Source: Piper betle (Eukaryota; Streptophyta; Magnoliopsida; Piperales; Piperaceae). From it: 64,000 nucleotides of DNA. The notes beneath the pieces are model-generated. The model was not told the origin of the DNA, searched no databases, and saw nothing but the letters and a program-made list of their open reading frames with translations. Within the stretch, counting starts at the first letter, position 1. The number at the start of each line of letters is the position of its first letter. Shown piece after piece: positions 26,417 to 37,900 of the stretch. A program made the position numbers and the translations under genes. The stretch spans positions 193,501-257,500 of the forward strand of contig JAURVB010013882.1 of NCBI GenBank assembly GCA_033002965.1, in the 5' to 3' direction.

Positions 26417-29156
26417 TACAAGCCTATGGTAATTTGATGCAATCACCTAGAGGAAGAACACGCCACGTTTATAATAATCATTAAACACCACCATCAACCT
26501 CAAAAACTAGTGAAAACTTGTGAAAAAACAGGTGACCACCAAAAGTTCATACCCCACAGATGAAGAAGACATGTAACCGACAAAGAGGAGCAGCTCAACT
26601 CGCTTGCGTCGTTGTTGAAACCCACCAAACCCACAGATTCAAAGCTCAAAAGGGTCCATATATCCAGCGTCGTAGCCTTGAGCTAGCCTCCACACCCACC
26701 CCACCACCACCATGGAAATGGGTTCGGTGAAAAACCAGAGCTCCAGCTCTAGAATCTCAACACAGTGGACAAGACGAAGAAGACGAACACAGTAACACAG
26801 TGTATGTATACTATTATAACATGCTTCCCCACCATAACAGAAAATCTTCAGCCTTTGTGTCTGGCATTGAACTCTGCCAAACAAGACTTGCTAGTCAAAG
26901 CGAGGCCAACTCCATCAAATCTTCAACTAAAACAGACCAAAGAGAGATCCAAACAGTTTCACATGGTGGATATAATTTTATAATGGCAAGTCTCATATAA
27001 TTATATCGATTACCAATATGTTGATTGACTGCATCTTTCTGGGTAAAACTGTTAAAAGATCATGAGCTTCATGGATGACATGGGGAGCAAGGAGTGACGG
27101 TAATAAATGTACGTAGATGATTCTGAGTCTGATAAAGGTGCAAGGCAATTGAATATGGCAAAGTACAGAACTGCGTACGCTTGTAGATTTGCTGCTGTCG
27201 ATATATGTCCACGGCACTGTCACGGGACACCAATTCCCTAAAGAGCGGTGACGTTGAAGGATCAATGGAGCATCTTTGTGGGCTCTCTTACTAGATGATG
27301 AAAATAGGGAAATATTGTACAGTAAAAAATATTTTTTTCTTTGATGGATAGAAATATTTTTAATATTCGTTAATCTTCTTCATTTTCTTTCTAAGCGCAT
27401 AAATTATAATATATTAGGAACCATGTCCTCGGCCCGAGATCCATGACCGGGATAAGGTGAAAGAAAAAGAAGAATAACTATTTTGCAGTTCCTTAGGGTT
27501 TGTAATTTTATGATTCAATATTGAAAATTTTGGTCTAACTAGGATAATGACTATAGTCACATTGTGATGGTGAAAAACTTGTTCTGAATCTTGATAACGG
27601 GAATGGGTGATTAACAGAGTAATTAACATAACGTGAAGTGGTTTTGCAAAGTGTAAGTAAATAAGATATAGTTAGCATGTGTCATGGTCAACACTTGTTC
27701 TGTATACTGGGTGAAACAGTATTTATATTACAGTCACAAATTTGCTGTCCAGAGCTTGATCATTGAAGCAATAAAAGAAATAGAAACCTCGAACTCCAAT
27801 GAGATGTATTTAAAGAAGCATGACAGACATGCCTGTTGGTAGCTTAACTATGCTGTTCAAGCTGCACTTGTTTACTAAATAACAACCATCCGTCAATTTG
27901 ATTCTCATAAGATAAAAATGTACCCATCTCCACAAAGAAAAAAAGCTTATCTTTCGTTTAATTTCTTGTAAATAAAGACTTTTTGTATCCCAACTCATGA
28001 ACAATATCAATAGCACATTGATTCACTATGCATATTAGATTTACTTTCTCGAAAGCCAAAGTAAAGCAAGCATGCATGCATGCACAACAAAAATACTGAT
28101 GCAAAAGTAACTTATATTGTAGTCATACCTCACCACTTTGGCGAGGCTTTTGTCAAGATGATGACAGGCGAGTGCATCATCGACATTGACTAAATATTTC
28201 TGGGTTTGCCCTTGGAAAGTTCACATTGTCGCTTTTTGAATCCCCCCAATCAAATTTCAGATAAGATCATTGGGAGTAGAAAAAGAAGATAAATTATCCT
28301 CTCCTTTTCAATTTGGGGCCACTACTAGCGACGATTTATCATGGCTATTATATGTAATAAACTTTATATAAAGTGGTCATCTCTATGCAAATGGAAACGC
28401 AATTTTATGTCCAGATTCCCGGCCAATTGATTCCTTCAGGAGGTTGATCGCTGTTTATTTTCTTAAGGACCCAACAAAGTTCTGAGGCAACCATGATTAG
28501 TAGCATTGGATGGAGTAACAATTGGTAACTCTTTCCAAAGCAATGGCTTGTCGGGGTTGAATCAGGTCTTTCACCTTTGAAAGGAAGATATGGCCAAAAG
28601 CTGAGACAAAAGGTTGATTGTTGCCTGAGGGTGCGGTGCTATGCAATGTACATTCACGTGAAGTCTGCTCTTGTCTTGGGAAGCACAAATCATCGAAGAG
28701 GACAAACATAGAAGAGGACAAGCGTAGGAGCGGAGGAAGCCAAGCAGGGAATTGATACACCTATTCTGCCGAGAATGGAACTTGCTTGTTTGCCTCTGGC
28801 CATGAGAAAAAACAATTTTGTCATACATGCCATCTCCTAGTTTTGATGAGACTGGATGCTCAACTTAAAAAGTGGACAAGGCAAAACAACCGAAAAGATT
28901 AGTAATATGTGAATATATACATTCATGAATCTAACAAGCTGAATGCTGGTGCCAGTAAACCTGGAAAAATGGAGAGGAATGTTGAAAATAGGATTCAGAG
29001 GTCAGAATATGTAAAGGCATGATCTTCTCCTCCAAAATATGCAAGGCAATCACCGGAGATTCTGGACTCTTGATCTTATAAACTGAACTTCAAACCAGAA
29101 ACTCGAGAATCGCTCGGAGAAGAGAACACCAATTAATTATAAGCAATCCCATCAAT
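26417..29156. other. DUF547 upstream region and gene-free DNA
   Basis: The interval 26417-26720 probably holds the 5' UTR and promoter of the minus-strand DUF547 gene. From there to 29156 nothing is recognisable. Short minus-strand open frames at 28497-28828 have no family signature. The last few hundred bases may be 3' UTR of the decayed DUF616 gene. Confidence 0.35.
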
Positions 29157-31828
29157 TCAATTTGTTAGGGGCTGCACCTTCCGCTTGTGCCCCATTCTAT
29201 TCACAAGATCTTTGCGAGTGCATACAGGGAACACATTTATTTTTAGCAGTCCCAGCCTCCACAAGACATGGGTAACTAAGCTGATCTCGCAAAGTAAATC
29301 TGACCACTTCATTGAACCATAGACACATCAACATGTTCGTAGAGGGTGTATGCTCCGTTAGAATAACAGACGCTTCAGATAGAGCTGGAAATTTCCAAAT
29401 CTGAACTTAATAAAACGCTGCTTTTGGCATGGTAGTAGAAGTTCTTATATAGGAGACAGCAATAGAATGGTACCTTTCTTGCCACGAAATCTCTTGTCAT
29501 CAGGAAATTTATCCTTCCTGTACTGAGTTAACTGGATATCAACTTCTTCTGGTGTTGCTTTGTGCTTCTTCACGATGGCATTACCCTCTTCATGAATGTT
29601 ACTGCGAGCTCCATGTTCTGAGATGGCAAGAGCGAAATTTGTACGCCAAAGAAGTGCTTCTAACACTCCCACTGGATCTCTTTGAAACATGGACTTTGAG
29701 TCCACCCAGATAGAGTATCTTGCTTGAGGAAATATTCTATGGCTCAACATCTACAGCGAACAAAACAGAAGAGTCTTGAATGAATAAAAAAAACACAAAT
29801 TCAAATAGCTAATTCATTATAATATTTGCTCTTAGAGAGTGGCAAAATTAAGTTTTCGCGAAAATACTTCTTTTCTTTTTTAAAAAAATAAAAGCTATAT
29901 TGCAAGCAGTCCGGAGGCAAAAATGCTAATATTACCTTGGGGATTTTCCCATTCAAGCGTTGATCAGAGAATGGAAGGTTCCTAACAACCACAATACACC
30001 ATTTCCCAATCATATGGTCCTCTCCTTTTCTAATACCATTAGCCTCCTATGCTGACACAGTTATTTCATCCCAGAATGCAACATAGCAAACCTGCAAATT
30101 GGGAACAGAGGATAGATGGTGAGACATAAAGAGCAGGAGTAAACGTGAAAATCAAGTTTCTGGCACCTTACTAAGTGAGTCCTCAACCATCCCTATAGGC
30201 TGATATAGATCATCTCCACCATCAAATGCACAAGTAGACACAATGGGGCTGCATGTATTCATATAACCCTTGTCTTCTTCGGAAATCCTAAATCCACCAT
30301 TTTCACCGTAGAAACCACAATGCAGCGTAACAGTTTCATTCACCTGAAACAATCACTGGGACTATAACAAAGAAGAAAGAAAATGAACTGAACCCAGAAG
30401 AACTACTAAATTTACGCATGAACAACATTCAAAGACAAAAAGCTACTCATACAATACCTTAAAACTGTCTTCTCATTCCTCAAATGTTTGATTTCCTGTA
30501 AATAAGTGAAATCTTGATCCTTGGACCAATTGTAGTGACGAGGAACTATACATGGAAATGTGAGACTCATCCAGAACAGATTTGTACAGTATCCTCTTCG
30601 GAGAGGTAGGTACGACAAAACTGGGAAAATCTAACTGCCGGATCTCTTCCTTTGAGAGCAACCTCAGGCAAGCTGATAAATTACAAAATTTTGATCAGCT
30701 ACATTGCATTCATCGTGCTATCACAGCAGTCGACATATACTAACTCGAACATTATCTGGCAACAAGTATGGATGGACTAAGCATAAAATCCCAACCTAAG
30801 GCCTCAAAAGATACAACAAAAAACGGCCTTCATCCATTTCCATCAAGAATTAGAACTACAAACAATGAATCACATCTCTCAGCTCATTGGTATGCAATCC
30901 TGTAGCATGGCGTGCTACTCAACATCCCAATTTGAATTTCTGCCATGACAAAGTCTTCTTGACCCAATCACCATTTGCTATCTCTTACTGAATCCTAAAA
31001 TAGCAATTCTAGATTTATTCTAAAAAATATATACAGCTTTTCTAAGCATTTGCAGGCATTATATGTACTTGAAAACCAAATGATTAACAGATCAGTAACT
31101 CTAGTCAAATTCGCTGATTAAAAACTAAAAACAAAATGCCTGCATTCCCTACTTGCGAAGCCTGCAGCCCTAATAAACCCAACTCTTCTCACTCTTGTTT
31201 GATGAAAGATATCAGAATATTTCAGCTATTAACGATTCAGAGAGCCAAATACAAGCATTAACCAGAGCGAATAGAAAAATGGCATCTCAATCCTGACTCT
31301 AGTTCAATTCTAGCTCACATTTCCGACACCAAACAAGTTCAAAAAGATGCAGATGGAATCAATAAGCCTACCAAATACACTATCCATCAAACAATCACAA
31401 CAAAACAAACAATCAATTATCACCCAAAAATGCCATAAAAAGAAAAGCTCACGTACGTTCCCTCACGCCATTGACGACCCGAGTCCGCGCATCGAGCCGA
31501 GCGAGGTTCCCGGCGGCTCCTCCGTCGACGCAGCCGCATCCTCCACCACCGGCTTCGCCCTGATCTTGGAGGCCCGGTAGGTGAGAAGCGCCGAGCCGGG
31601 GAAGAAGAGGGCGATCGGCCACCACCGCACCACAGCCCGCCGGAACCGGATCTCAGGCCGGCGGCGCTTCCGCCGGACTCGGACCCTCATCCGGCGGCGA
31701 GGTCGTCGGAGTCGGCGTCGGAGACGGAGACGGATATGCCGCCGAGCATGAACAACGACATGGGCGGCGGGAAAGTCGGGATGGACAAATACAAGCACGA
31801 TGCGGACGGCATATTCTTTGAAACTCAT
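29157..31828 (-). pseudogene. Decayed DUF616 (MUCI70-like glycosyltransferase) gene
   Basis: DUF616 proteins are Golgi type II membrane proteins; MUCI70 and relatives act in pectin/mucilage synthesis. Pieces read in order on the minus strand: an Arg-rich N-terminus with a possible membrane anchor (RWWPIALFFPGSALLTYRAS, near 31600), TLHCGFYGENGGF and STCAFDGGDDLYQPIGM (30152-30352), VCYVAFWDEITVSA (about 30060), IGKWCIVVVRNLPFSDQRLN (29940-30013), HRIFPQARYSIWVDSKSMFQ (to 29470), TNMLMCLWFNEVVRF and a tail ending RKVQPLTN at 29157. Three inactivating lesions are visible. TGA at 30473-30475 replaces Arg in the FEERxDSFK block, TAG at 30047-30049 replaces Gln in ITVSAQE, and two bases are lost near 29270 after DQLSYP. 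The two nonsense codons are C-to-T type changes, so this looks like real decay and not only sequencing error. Splice sites between the pieces remain usable. The 5' limit is uncertain. Confidence 0.8.
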
Positions 31829-32559
31829 CTTCTTTTATTAGCTCGGTGGAAAAAAACAGCTGTTTTTATTTTAAGAAACATTCGCGAGTAAAAATACGGA
31901 ACGAACGAAGTAACTTATCCAACCTTAACCCGGGGTAAAATTGATATCTTCTCGGGGGAGGTGACCATATCGATTAATCTTGATGTTATAATTAAAAAAA
32001 CTATTTATTAGAGTATCAGAGTACGAATTTCATAGAAGCGGATATCTTTCCTCATCGAAGCTTAAGATGACAATCTTATAGGAGTTACATATATAATGCG
32101 TATTGATCATACTATTTTAAGAACATATATAAACACTTTAAGCCATAAGAAAGGCAACACCTCTTCATAGTTAAGAGGGTGACTTTATATATGACAATGA
32201 TCACTCTGAGCTAAATAAAGATAATACCTCTAATGTAATTAAGAGGTTAACCTTTTCATAATGTAGATGTATGATCTAATTCTTAAACTTAATTTCAATT
32301 AAGTTAGGTAACTTATTCCGAGATGATACTAATCTTACAATAAAGTAAATACTGGGTCGTAATTACCTGTTCCACATATACCACATATATAAATTATATA
32401 TACAAAGCCATCATCGTGTGCCAAGGCATCAAACCCTAACACTCGATCTTCACGTGGACGCTTCAAGCGGCATGAAGCATAAGCTCCTCCAGTCAACATT
32501 CCTCTATCACACACACAGTTGCATACAAATACATCTTGTGTACCGTAATTACTCCTCGT
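31829..32559. other. AT-rich intergenic DNA upstream of the DUF616 relic
   Basis: No gene is visible. The first 100 bases would be the old promoter of the minus-strand DUF616 locus. The remainder is AT-rich without recognisable motifs. Confidence 0.35.
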
Positions 32560-34300
32560 CATGTTTCGGGACTTTAAAGACTTACACACCTTGCAAAAAT
32601 TTATTACAATGCCCTCCACGACGATAATAATAATATAGTAATAAATCACAAACCACATGTAGCATATCAAGTACAACAATATAGACTTTAAGGTAACCGT
32701 ACTTCATACCTATACTCGCAGTTCCCAAAATAAATAAGTTCCAAAATCCCGAAATACATAAGTTATACAACCTAAATACATGGATTTGATACAAAACCCA
32801 TCACAATACAAACACATGTACTAGTCCCCGCCATAAGCCTATCATTCCGTCCACCTCCACTGATCATAGACATGAGTACACACACACCACATATAGGAAA
32901 AATCATCAGTAATCAAACATGTTTGATTACAGGTTTGAAAATAAATATTGATAAAACAATACTGACCGATGAATATCTTAATACTTACGAGAACTCATAA
33001 TACTTCTAGAGTACATCACAAGGCTGTAAGCTTAGGCCGACACGATCGAATATTATAAAAATATTGGATCAAATCAATGGTTTCATACTTACACACACAC
33101 ACACACACATATATATATACACTTACGTCTATGCCTTCACATCCTATATATATCACCCGCCAAGGTCTTCAAGTGGTTTGAAATAATGTAGTGCCACAAT
33201 TTTCGAAAATGTGCTGTTTCGTAAGGCCATACTTACATATCACTACTTTATGGTGAAAAAGAGTACTAATGCAACTCATACATATCCATACTGCTCACTC
33301 TTATATTCATAAAATCGTAAAAATTTATGTACACTCATGCAATAGGCTTAGGTACGGGCTTATATCATAAGTTTAGTGGATCTTCCAGTTCACAAACCGT
33401 TAAAGATCTCATCCTTAAAATTTTGTTAAATTGTGAAAAAATTTAGTTAAATAACCTAGTATCAGAGAGATCTAATAAAATTCCTCTGAAACAGAAGAGA
33501 TGAAGTAAAAGAGTCCTACAGGCTTGGATGCGTCGAACTCCTCGTTTTAACTTGATGAGCTCACTTTGCATACCCTAGCAAAGAGATGAAACCCGAATAT
33601 GACCGGATCGCATTGGCATGCAAAACAAAATAACATCTCCATACATGCATGATTCCGAAAAAAAACTAACTTACCTTAATTATCATACTTAGTGGAGTGT
33701 TAAATCTCATTAGGTAACCTTAGTTATGGTTTAGTGTTGTAATTACCCTTAACAAAAAATCTCATACCTAGAGTTTGGCCACGCAAACTTAACCAGAGCA
33801 TTTTTTGGATAAGCTAAACAGTGTTCAAATGAGTTCAAATTTAGATCAGCGGGTCTTGGCCCTATAAGGGGTTGGTGTAAAATTATCAAGTGTGAGCCCA
33901 TGGGATAACATGGTAAATAAGGCCCATTAAGGTCGGGCTAAGGTGTTGGGAATAGTATTACTAGGCCACGCACTAATTTTTTCAAGTATCGTTCATGGGC
34001 TTGGAGACTTCAAATGGGCTTGGGTAAGTCGGTAGTAATAGCCAACACTGTGGACTTGAATCCAATAAGATTTAAGGTCTAAACTCCAAGTATTTAGGCC
34101 TAAGTTGACTCATAAATAAGAGGTATTGGCTAAGTTGTTTTTAGAGTTGGTTAGACCTATTGGGCTTGAAAAAACTCTAATGCAAGATCTACTTAGACAA
34201 ATCCTCCAAAAATTTCATGTAATTTCGTCGTTATGTGTCTATAATTTTATATTTTACATTCGGAGTTAATGAATTATTTATACACACTCCAAAAAATTGA
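32560..34300. repeat. Possible diverged LTR-like repeat
   Basis: The order of small landmarks resembles the solo LTR at 12923-15844: a CA-rich start, a CCGTCCACCTCC/CCGTCCAAGCTGGCTCCTCC-type segment (32845 here, 13462 there), then an ACATATAG...GTAATCAAACATG...TACAGG hairpin-like stretch (32890-32937) matching ACATATAG...GTAACAAGTGTTACTGG (13499-13536), then a GTCCTACAGGCTTGGATGCG segment and a region of GCAAAACAAAATAACAT type. Similarity is patchy and no ends or target duplication were found. A CA/TA microsatellite lies at 33093-33118. Confidence 0.25.
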
Positions 34301-36105
34301 TCAAACTAACCTACTAAATGATTTTTAAATTAAACCAAACTTACATGTTTCTATTAGACAATTAGTTAGGTCCACTATAATTTTTATAGATTTTATTAAT
34401 TTCTTTTAATTAGCTCATAATGAAGCACAATCTTAGAATATGGTAAGGCATACACACATCAAAATACATGTACATAAAATTAGGGGTTTTGTTCATTCCC
34501 TTTTAAGTGGTTATCTTCGTGTGAAAAATTTATAAGAACAAGGCCACACTCATATAAACAAGCATGCATAAAGTGAACATCATCAACAACCTCCATCAAT
34601 GTGTAAAAATTGGGGAAACATACGGTTAGGTCACATGGACCTTGAAAGTTGTCACAAGTCATAAGACTATAGTTTACATATACCACACCATACATACGTA
34701 CGCGATAAAAAAGATCAGGTTAAGCAATTCGATCCGAGTCAAGACCGAACTAAAAATTAAAATTGTACGGCAAAAAGTCCGGTTTTACGCAAACCAACTC
34801 CGAATTAGCAATTTAGTTCGGTTCTAAAATAATTTGGTTCGATTTTTTGACCGACCTAATGAAATTGACGTGCATATTGATATTTTGGTTATAATCGAAC
34901 CGAACTCAATTAACCGAAGTAACTGAATAAATGAATTTTGAAAAAAACTTCCAATACTTGTCTTTGTGCTTATTATCATGACATTGTAATATTTATATGA
35001 TTAAATTTTATTTACTTAACATGATAAATGCATTTAAAAATTACTTATTTAATAGTTATGTTTACTAAAATAATAATATAATTTTAATTAAATTATTATT
35101 ATTATTGAATAATTCATAAGGTAATCCCGTAATTCGGTTTTTAAGAGCAATTCGGATCGGATTTGGTTATAAAATCCAGCCGCAAAATAGAATAAAATTT
35201 GGTTCGATTCGGTAACCCCTCATCCTCCAATTCGCCGACGGTATGCCCCCCTTCTCATCTCCCACCTCGACTTCGTCCCAGCCAACGCCTCTCACTAGTC
35301 CTAACCCCACCTCGAACCCTCCACCCACCGCACCTTCGTCTGTGTCGCCCAAGACGATAAGTCTATCTCCGTTAATTATTTTTGAAGCACTTGTGCTTGA
35401 TGTGCTGGACTGTGATGAAAAAGACTCGAATTGCTCGGAGAAATAATTTGCGTTTGTTTTAGGGGTGAGTAGATTTGATTTCGGTGATCTTGAACTGTTA
35501 GGAATTTCACACCAGTTTTATTTATTTAATAATAACGCAAGGGAAGCTGGCTATGGTGAATAATCTTTTTGCCAATACTAATTTGTGGAATTTACAGTTC
35601 AGTTTTTCCTGTTTGTTCTTTAGAAGCCATTGTTGTAAAGCATATGAATAGTAGATGCAGTTTATGTTCTGGGATTGATACATGATGGTATGATGTTGAA
35701 GATAGCATGATATTCAAACCTTTTCATCAAAATAAAATGTTAAGACATACAAGATAATTGTGTGTGGCTATCATTTTATCAGATGATAGATGAAGGAATC
35801 CCCTGAAATGCATGGTTTACTTCTGATAATTGTCTAATCGGTTGGTGGGAAGTGCAACCGAAATCATGTTTTTCCCTTGCCTTGTTTTTTTGTTTTTTAT
35901 AAAAAAAAGCCCTTGGCTCGTTAAATTAAATTAAATTTGATGAATGTGATGGGGTATAATATAATGGAGTAAAACAACAAGGAGGATAAATGCATGAGAG
36001 AGGCTGTGCGCGCTCCCCTGCCTACCTCCGTTGACAGCTTCATCGCCACCGTACAGGCACCGCAGCCGGCTACCCGTTTTTTCTCAGACTTCCAACATCA
36101 AGACG
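34301..36105. other. Intergenic DNA with TTCGGTT-rich repeat remnants
   Basis: The stretch 34710-35215 is full of TTCGGTT, GGTTCGATT and AACCGAAC words on both strands, a composition typical of old plant transposon remnants. At 35215-35360 a C-rich open stretch appears (APLLISHLDFVPANASH in one frame, a Pro/Ser/Thr-rich read in another). It could be a fragment of an exon, but I do not recognise it. The interval 35880-36105 probably contains the promoter and leader of the GGT locus. Confidence 0.35.
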
Positions 36106-36235
36106 ATGGAAAACCCTCTTCTAATAAGGGATCCAACCTCGGTGGAGAGGAGCAGTCGAGCAGCCATCAGAAACAGAGCTCTTGCTGTTGCCGTCTCAGT
36201 CACAGGTGCCGAATTCTTCGTTTTATCCTCTCTTG
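36106..36235 (+). CDS. Probable first exon of the gamma-glutamyltranspeptidase locus
   Basis: The frame begins MENPLLIRDPTSVERSSRAA, continues IRNRALAVAVSVTG and runs into FFVLSSLGLLYK. A short charged tail with a PLL motif followed by RNR and a hydrophobic anchor is the expected N-terminus of the plant vacuolar-type GGT, a type II membrane protein. Two donors fit the same phase: after 36205 (CACAG|GTGCC) and after 36235 (TCTTG|GTCTC). Both leave phase 1, which matches a start of the next exon at 42326. The frame otherwise ends at a TAA near 36286. The link to the downstream exons 6 kb away is an inference. Confidence 0.45.
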
Positions 36236-36704
36236 GTCTCTTATATAAAACTTATTACTTTGAGACTTCTACTGATCTGGGACTTTAATGACTAACTTCT
36301 TTGGAATTGGTTACATCAAAACTGAGAGAGACGGAGTGCTTGATTGTGAACCTGTGATGAGATTTTAGGTATAGCTGATTTGAGTCATCACAGTTGAGTA
36401 GGGGAAACGCAGAATCCATATCGGTGGTCTATAAAGGCGGGGTGGGTGGGGAACCATAGAAAGCCAAATCTATTTTTGTTGATTGACGCTTATTGGCCGT
36501 CCGATTACTCTGTTTTTTTAATAAAGATATATAGATTATCTTACTTGGGATAATATTTCTGTCTTAAATTGTAATCTACATTATTCGATTATAAAGCTGA
36601 CCCATATTTAATAAAAAAATAAAAAATAAAACATTCTCACCGCCACCCTCTTTTAGTACGTAGTCAATAATAATATTTATTTATGATTTTAAATATATTT
36701 TGAG

Positions 36705-37000
36705 TAGGCAAATGATATTATATTATCAAGTCCAGTTTGAGTTGAGTTACGAGTTGATTTTGAGTCGAGCCACAAGTTAATTTCGAGTCGAACATTGTTT
36801 TGCTCAAACTTAACTCGTAAGATTCGAGTTCGAGTCGAATTCGAGAGTAGGCAAATGATATTATATTATCGAGTCCAGTTAGAGTTGAGCTACGCGTTGA
36901 TTTGAAGATGAGCTATGAGTTAATTTCGAGTCCAGTTCGAGTCGAACATTATTTTGCTCAAACTCAACTCGTAAGATTTAAGTTCGAATCGAATTCGAGC
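36705..37000. repeat. Tandem duplication of a 143-bp GAGTCGAG-rich unit
   Basis: The unit beginning TAGGCAAATGATATTATATT starts at 36705 and again at 36848, giving a period of 143 bases. Both copies continue through CGAGTCGAACATT and TTTTGCTCAAACT. The second copy has small insertions such as an extra TCGAGTCCAG segment. It lies in the putative intron 1 of the GGT locus, outside the hAT element. Confidence 0.85.
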
Positions 37001-37580
37001 TTGAGTATTTAAATATCGAGTTTTTAGTCAAGTCGAACCGAATTGAATGCCAAATGCTCACGAGCTGGCTCGCTCAATTAGCAGCCTTAGTCAGTTGGTT
37101 AGTGGGGGCCACGACACAACTAATGGGCCCATCTGCAATTTATGGTCTTGCAACCCGCCCTTTTTTATGACGGGAGTTATACTTAGCGTTGGAAAAAATC
37201 ACTCCTCGTTGGAAGGCAGGGCTCACTTGAAAGGGGGGCTTATAAAAATTTTCTCCCTCTTAAAAACTAAAAAAGAAACCTGGGTGTAACTTTAATCGGT
37301 AGAATAATGGTGTGATAAAAGTACTTTCATACGAGGAAATTGAGTAATTATAGAAATTGTGTATAGAAAACCATACATTACATCAACAATGAGAACCTCT
37401 TTGGACTAATTGTTTCACACGCAAGACATACCAAAAGGCTTTATCATAAACTAAAGGGGGTTAACGAAAGTGACAATTTCAATTGTACTTTAAAATTTGG
37501 ATTGCAAATCTACGTTTACGGGTTAGTGAGATAAATTTTTTAGTACCAATTATATTTATACAATTTTTATACAATTCACA

Positions 37581-37588
37581 GTCCAATG
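37581..37588. repeat. Left 8-bp target site duplication of the hAT element
   Basis: GTCCAATG here matches GTCCAACG at 42016-42023 in seven of eight positions. Eight bases is the diagnostic duplication length of hAT transposons. Confidence 0.8.
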
Positions 37589-37900
37589 CATGGTTGCATA
37601 AATTGGAATCGGAATCGGTCTAAATCGGACAAGAATCAGTTCAGTTGAATCGGTCCAAATTGGTCATATACAAAAATTTGACAACTCATAACATAAATAC
37701 CTGAAATACATAATTATATAATTTTTGAACATAAATACACAAATTTATAATTTAATACAAGTATAAAAGAGCATCACAATTTATCATCACAATACCTCAA
37801 TGTCATAAGTATAATATTTGATATATCATCATTTGTGCTGTATTAAATAATAACAACAAGATATTAATATAAGTCCAAAAAATGAATGTTCAGCACAATT

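Noticed and set aside
28497..28828. Two overlapping minus-strand open frames of 85-87 codons
   Set aside because: No recognisable domain and no compatible splice partners were found; not enough support for a gene.
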